Below, one piece after another: positions 63,420-64,000 of a stretch of 64,000 nucleotides of DNA. Under the pieces are notes generated by a model. It saw only the letters and a program-made list of their open reading frames with translations. It made no database searches and had not been told where the DNA came from. This DNA is from Leptolyngbya sp. NIES-2104 (lineage in GTDB: Bacteria > Cyanobacteriota > Cyanobacteriia > Leptolyngbyales > Leptolyngbyaceae): assembly GCF_001485215.1 (NCBI RefSeq), contig NZ_BBWW01000001.1:3162001-3226000 (forward strand). The letters are read 5' to 3'. The position numbers were made by a program, and so were the translations under genes. Position 1 is the first letter of the stretch. Every line of letters begins with the position of its first letter.

Positions 63420-64000
63420 CTACTTAGAGTATTCGTAGATAGTCGCTCCACCACTGCGGAGTTCATCCAAGAACCATTTGGGATCTGAGAGTAGTTCGGG
63501 TAGGTAAAGCCCAGGGCGGACAGGAGAGCGGTCGTTCAGTCCCAATACTGACGAAAGGGAAAGAACGACGCTCAGACCTGTGAGTGAGGCTGTGCCATGC
63601 TTGAACTCTATCACTGATCTCGATCGCTTTGTTTGACCCTCAGACTCGCCCTCGATCTCGACGACGATCTCGGTCGCCGCCTCATCGCCCCGGCGGCGGC
63701 TGGACGATTCACCATTCACCAGGTCGAAGCGGATATCCGGTGCCCCAGTGGCGGCATAGAGACTGACGGTATCGAACGTGGAAAATGCGGTGGCATCGAG
63801 CGATCGACCGTCAATTGCTTCGAGCTTGCCCTTTGCGGCATCGCCGGACAGCCACACGCGCCGCCCACCCTCGAATACCAGTGCGGGGGGAGCAGCCCCG
63901 TGTACCCGCTCCATGTCTTCGATCGCCGCTGGACCGACTGAATCCTGCTCATCGACGATTGCGCCGAGCCTGATAGAGCAGACGATCTCGAAGTCTTTGG
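63420..64000 (-). CDS. C-terminal part of a GC-rich gene, perhaps saccharopine-dehydrogenase-like (5' end outside window)
   Basis: The frame is open from the right edge to the stop at 63420, about 192 residues. Visible features: VSLYAATGAPDIRFDLVNG, EIVVEIEGESEGQTKRSRSVIEFKHGT, and RPGLYLPELLSDPKWFLDELRSGGA. The pattern recalls the C-terminal domain of saccharopine-dehydrogenase-like (NADP-binding) proteins, which often end with an APGLYFPE-type block; I am not certain. Base composition is clearly richer in G and C than in neighbouring genes, with codons such as GCG, GTC and GAG favoured, suggesting acquisition from elsewhere. Confidence 0.55.
   Translation of the reverse strand, partial: KDFEIVCSIRLGAIVDEQDSVGPAAIEDMERVHGAAPPALVFEGGRRVWLSGDAAKGKLEAIDGRSLDATAFSTFDTVSLYAATGAPDIRFDLVNGESSSRRRGDEAATEIVVEIEGESEGQTKRSRSVIEFKHGTASLTGLSVVLSLSSVLGLNDRSPVRPGLYLPELLSDPKWFLDELRSGGATIYEYSK

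Overview
The window reads as chromosome of a filamentous cyanobacterium, most like the Leptolyngbya group (my inference from gene content; no search was run). Evidence: the cyanobacterial HIP1 octamer GCGATCGC is scattered through genes and spacers; there is a cyanophycin synthetase/cyanophycinase pair, an SLH-type cyanobacterial porin, a full hmp chemotaxis-like locus with the filament-specific pilus regulator HmpF, a Nit1C cluster of the Synechocystis sll0783-sll0787 type, and a textbook NtcA promoter. No rRNA, tRNA, CRISPR array or intact insertion sequence was seen.

Layout. 1-2 kb: end of an unknown gene, a miniature NuoB/NdhK-like Fe-S protein, a small heat-shock protein with a clear terminator, and two small proteins. 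2.2-6.1 kb: cphA and cphB, both on the minus strand, separated by an unusual inverted repeat; they make and break the nitrogen store cyanophycin. 6.2-8.2 kb: trmD coupled to a DUF1517-type membrane protein and a small membrane protein. 8.1-13.3 kb: Uma2 nuclease, M48 peptidase, SLH porin, alpha-amylase. 13.5-19.3 kb: polysaccharide export pair (SLBB/Wza-like and Wzc-like) and a phosphodiester glycosidase-type protein. 19.3-24.2 kb: DNA glycosylase, a protein kinase fused to an FGE-sulfatase domain, then a patch of small toxin-antitoxin-like genes, an HNH nuclease pair and a broken PIN gene. 24.2-26.8 kb: two GT4 glycosyltransferases in tandem.

27.4-39.9 kb: the hmp locus. Five minus-strand genes (PatA-type regulator, CheY, CheW, membrane chemoreceptor, very large CheA hybrid kinase) lie divergent from hmpF. 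In filamentous cyanobacteria this system controls type IV pilus activity and gliding direction. A 1388-residue SNF2 helicase converges on hmpF. 44.2-49.6 kb: a tight seven-gene operon, the Nit1C cluster (Sll0783-like protein, nitrilase, radical SAM, GNAT, AIR-synthase-like, glycosyltransferase, MSMEG_0570-like), behind a near-perfect NtcA-activated promoter. It is therefore very probably switched on by nitrogen starvation.

49.7-57 kb: a secreted TPR-CHAT protein divergent from a TpsB outer-membrane transporter, then a transglutaminase-fold membrane protein that has lost its catalytic Cys and His; palindromic MITE-like elements sit in the spacers. 57-64 kb: lipoprotein, hisS, a ParE-type toxin pair, a cytosine-deaminase-like amidohydrolase, precorrin-8X methylmutase, a membrane protein, a strong orphan terminator that implies a small RNA, and the 3' part of a GC-rich gene that runs off the window.

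Main points for follow-up: the NtcA-driven Nit1C operon (non-canonical radical SAM motif, no flavoprotein beside it), the cphB-cphA inverted repeat, the orphan terminator near 63.3 kb, the conserved-looking dead transglutaminase, and the remnants around 22-24 kb.
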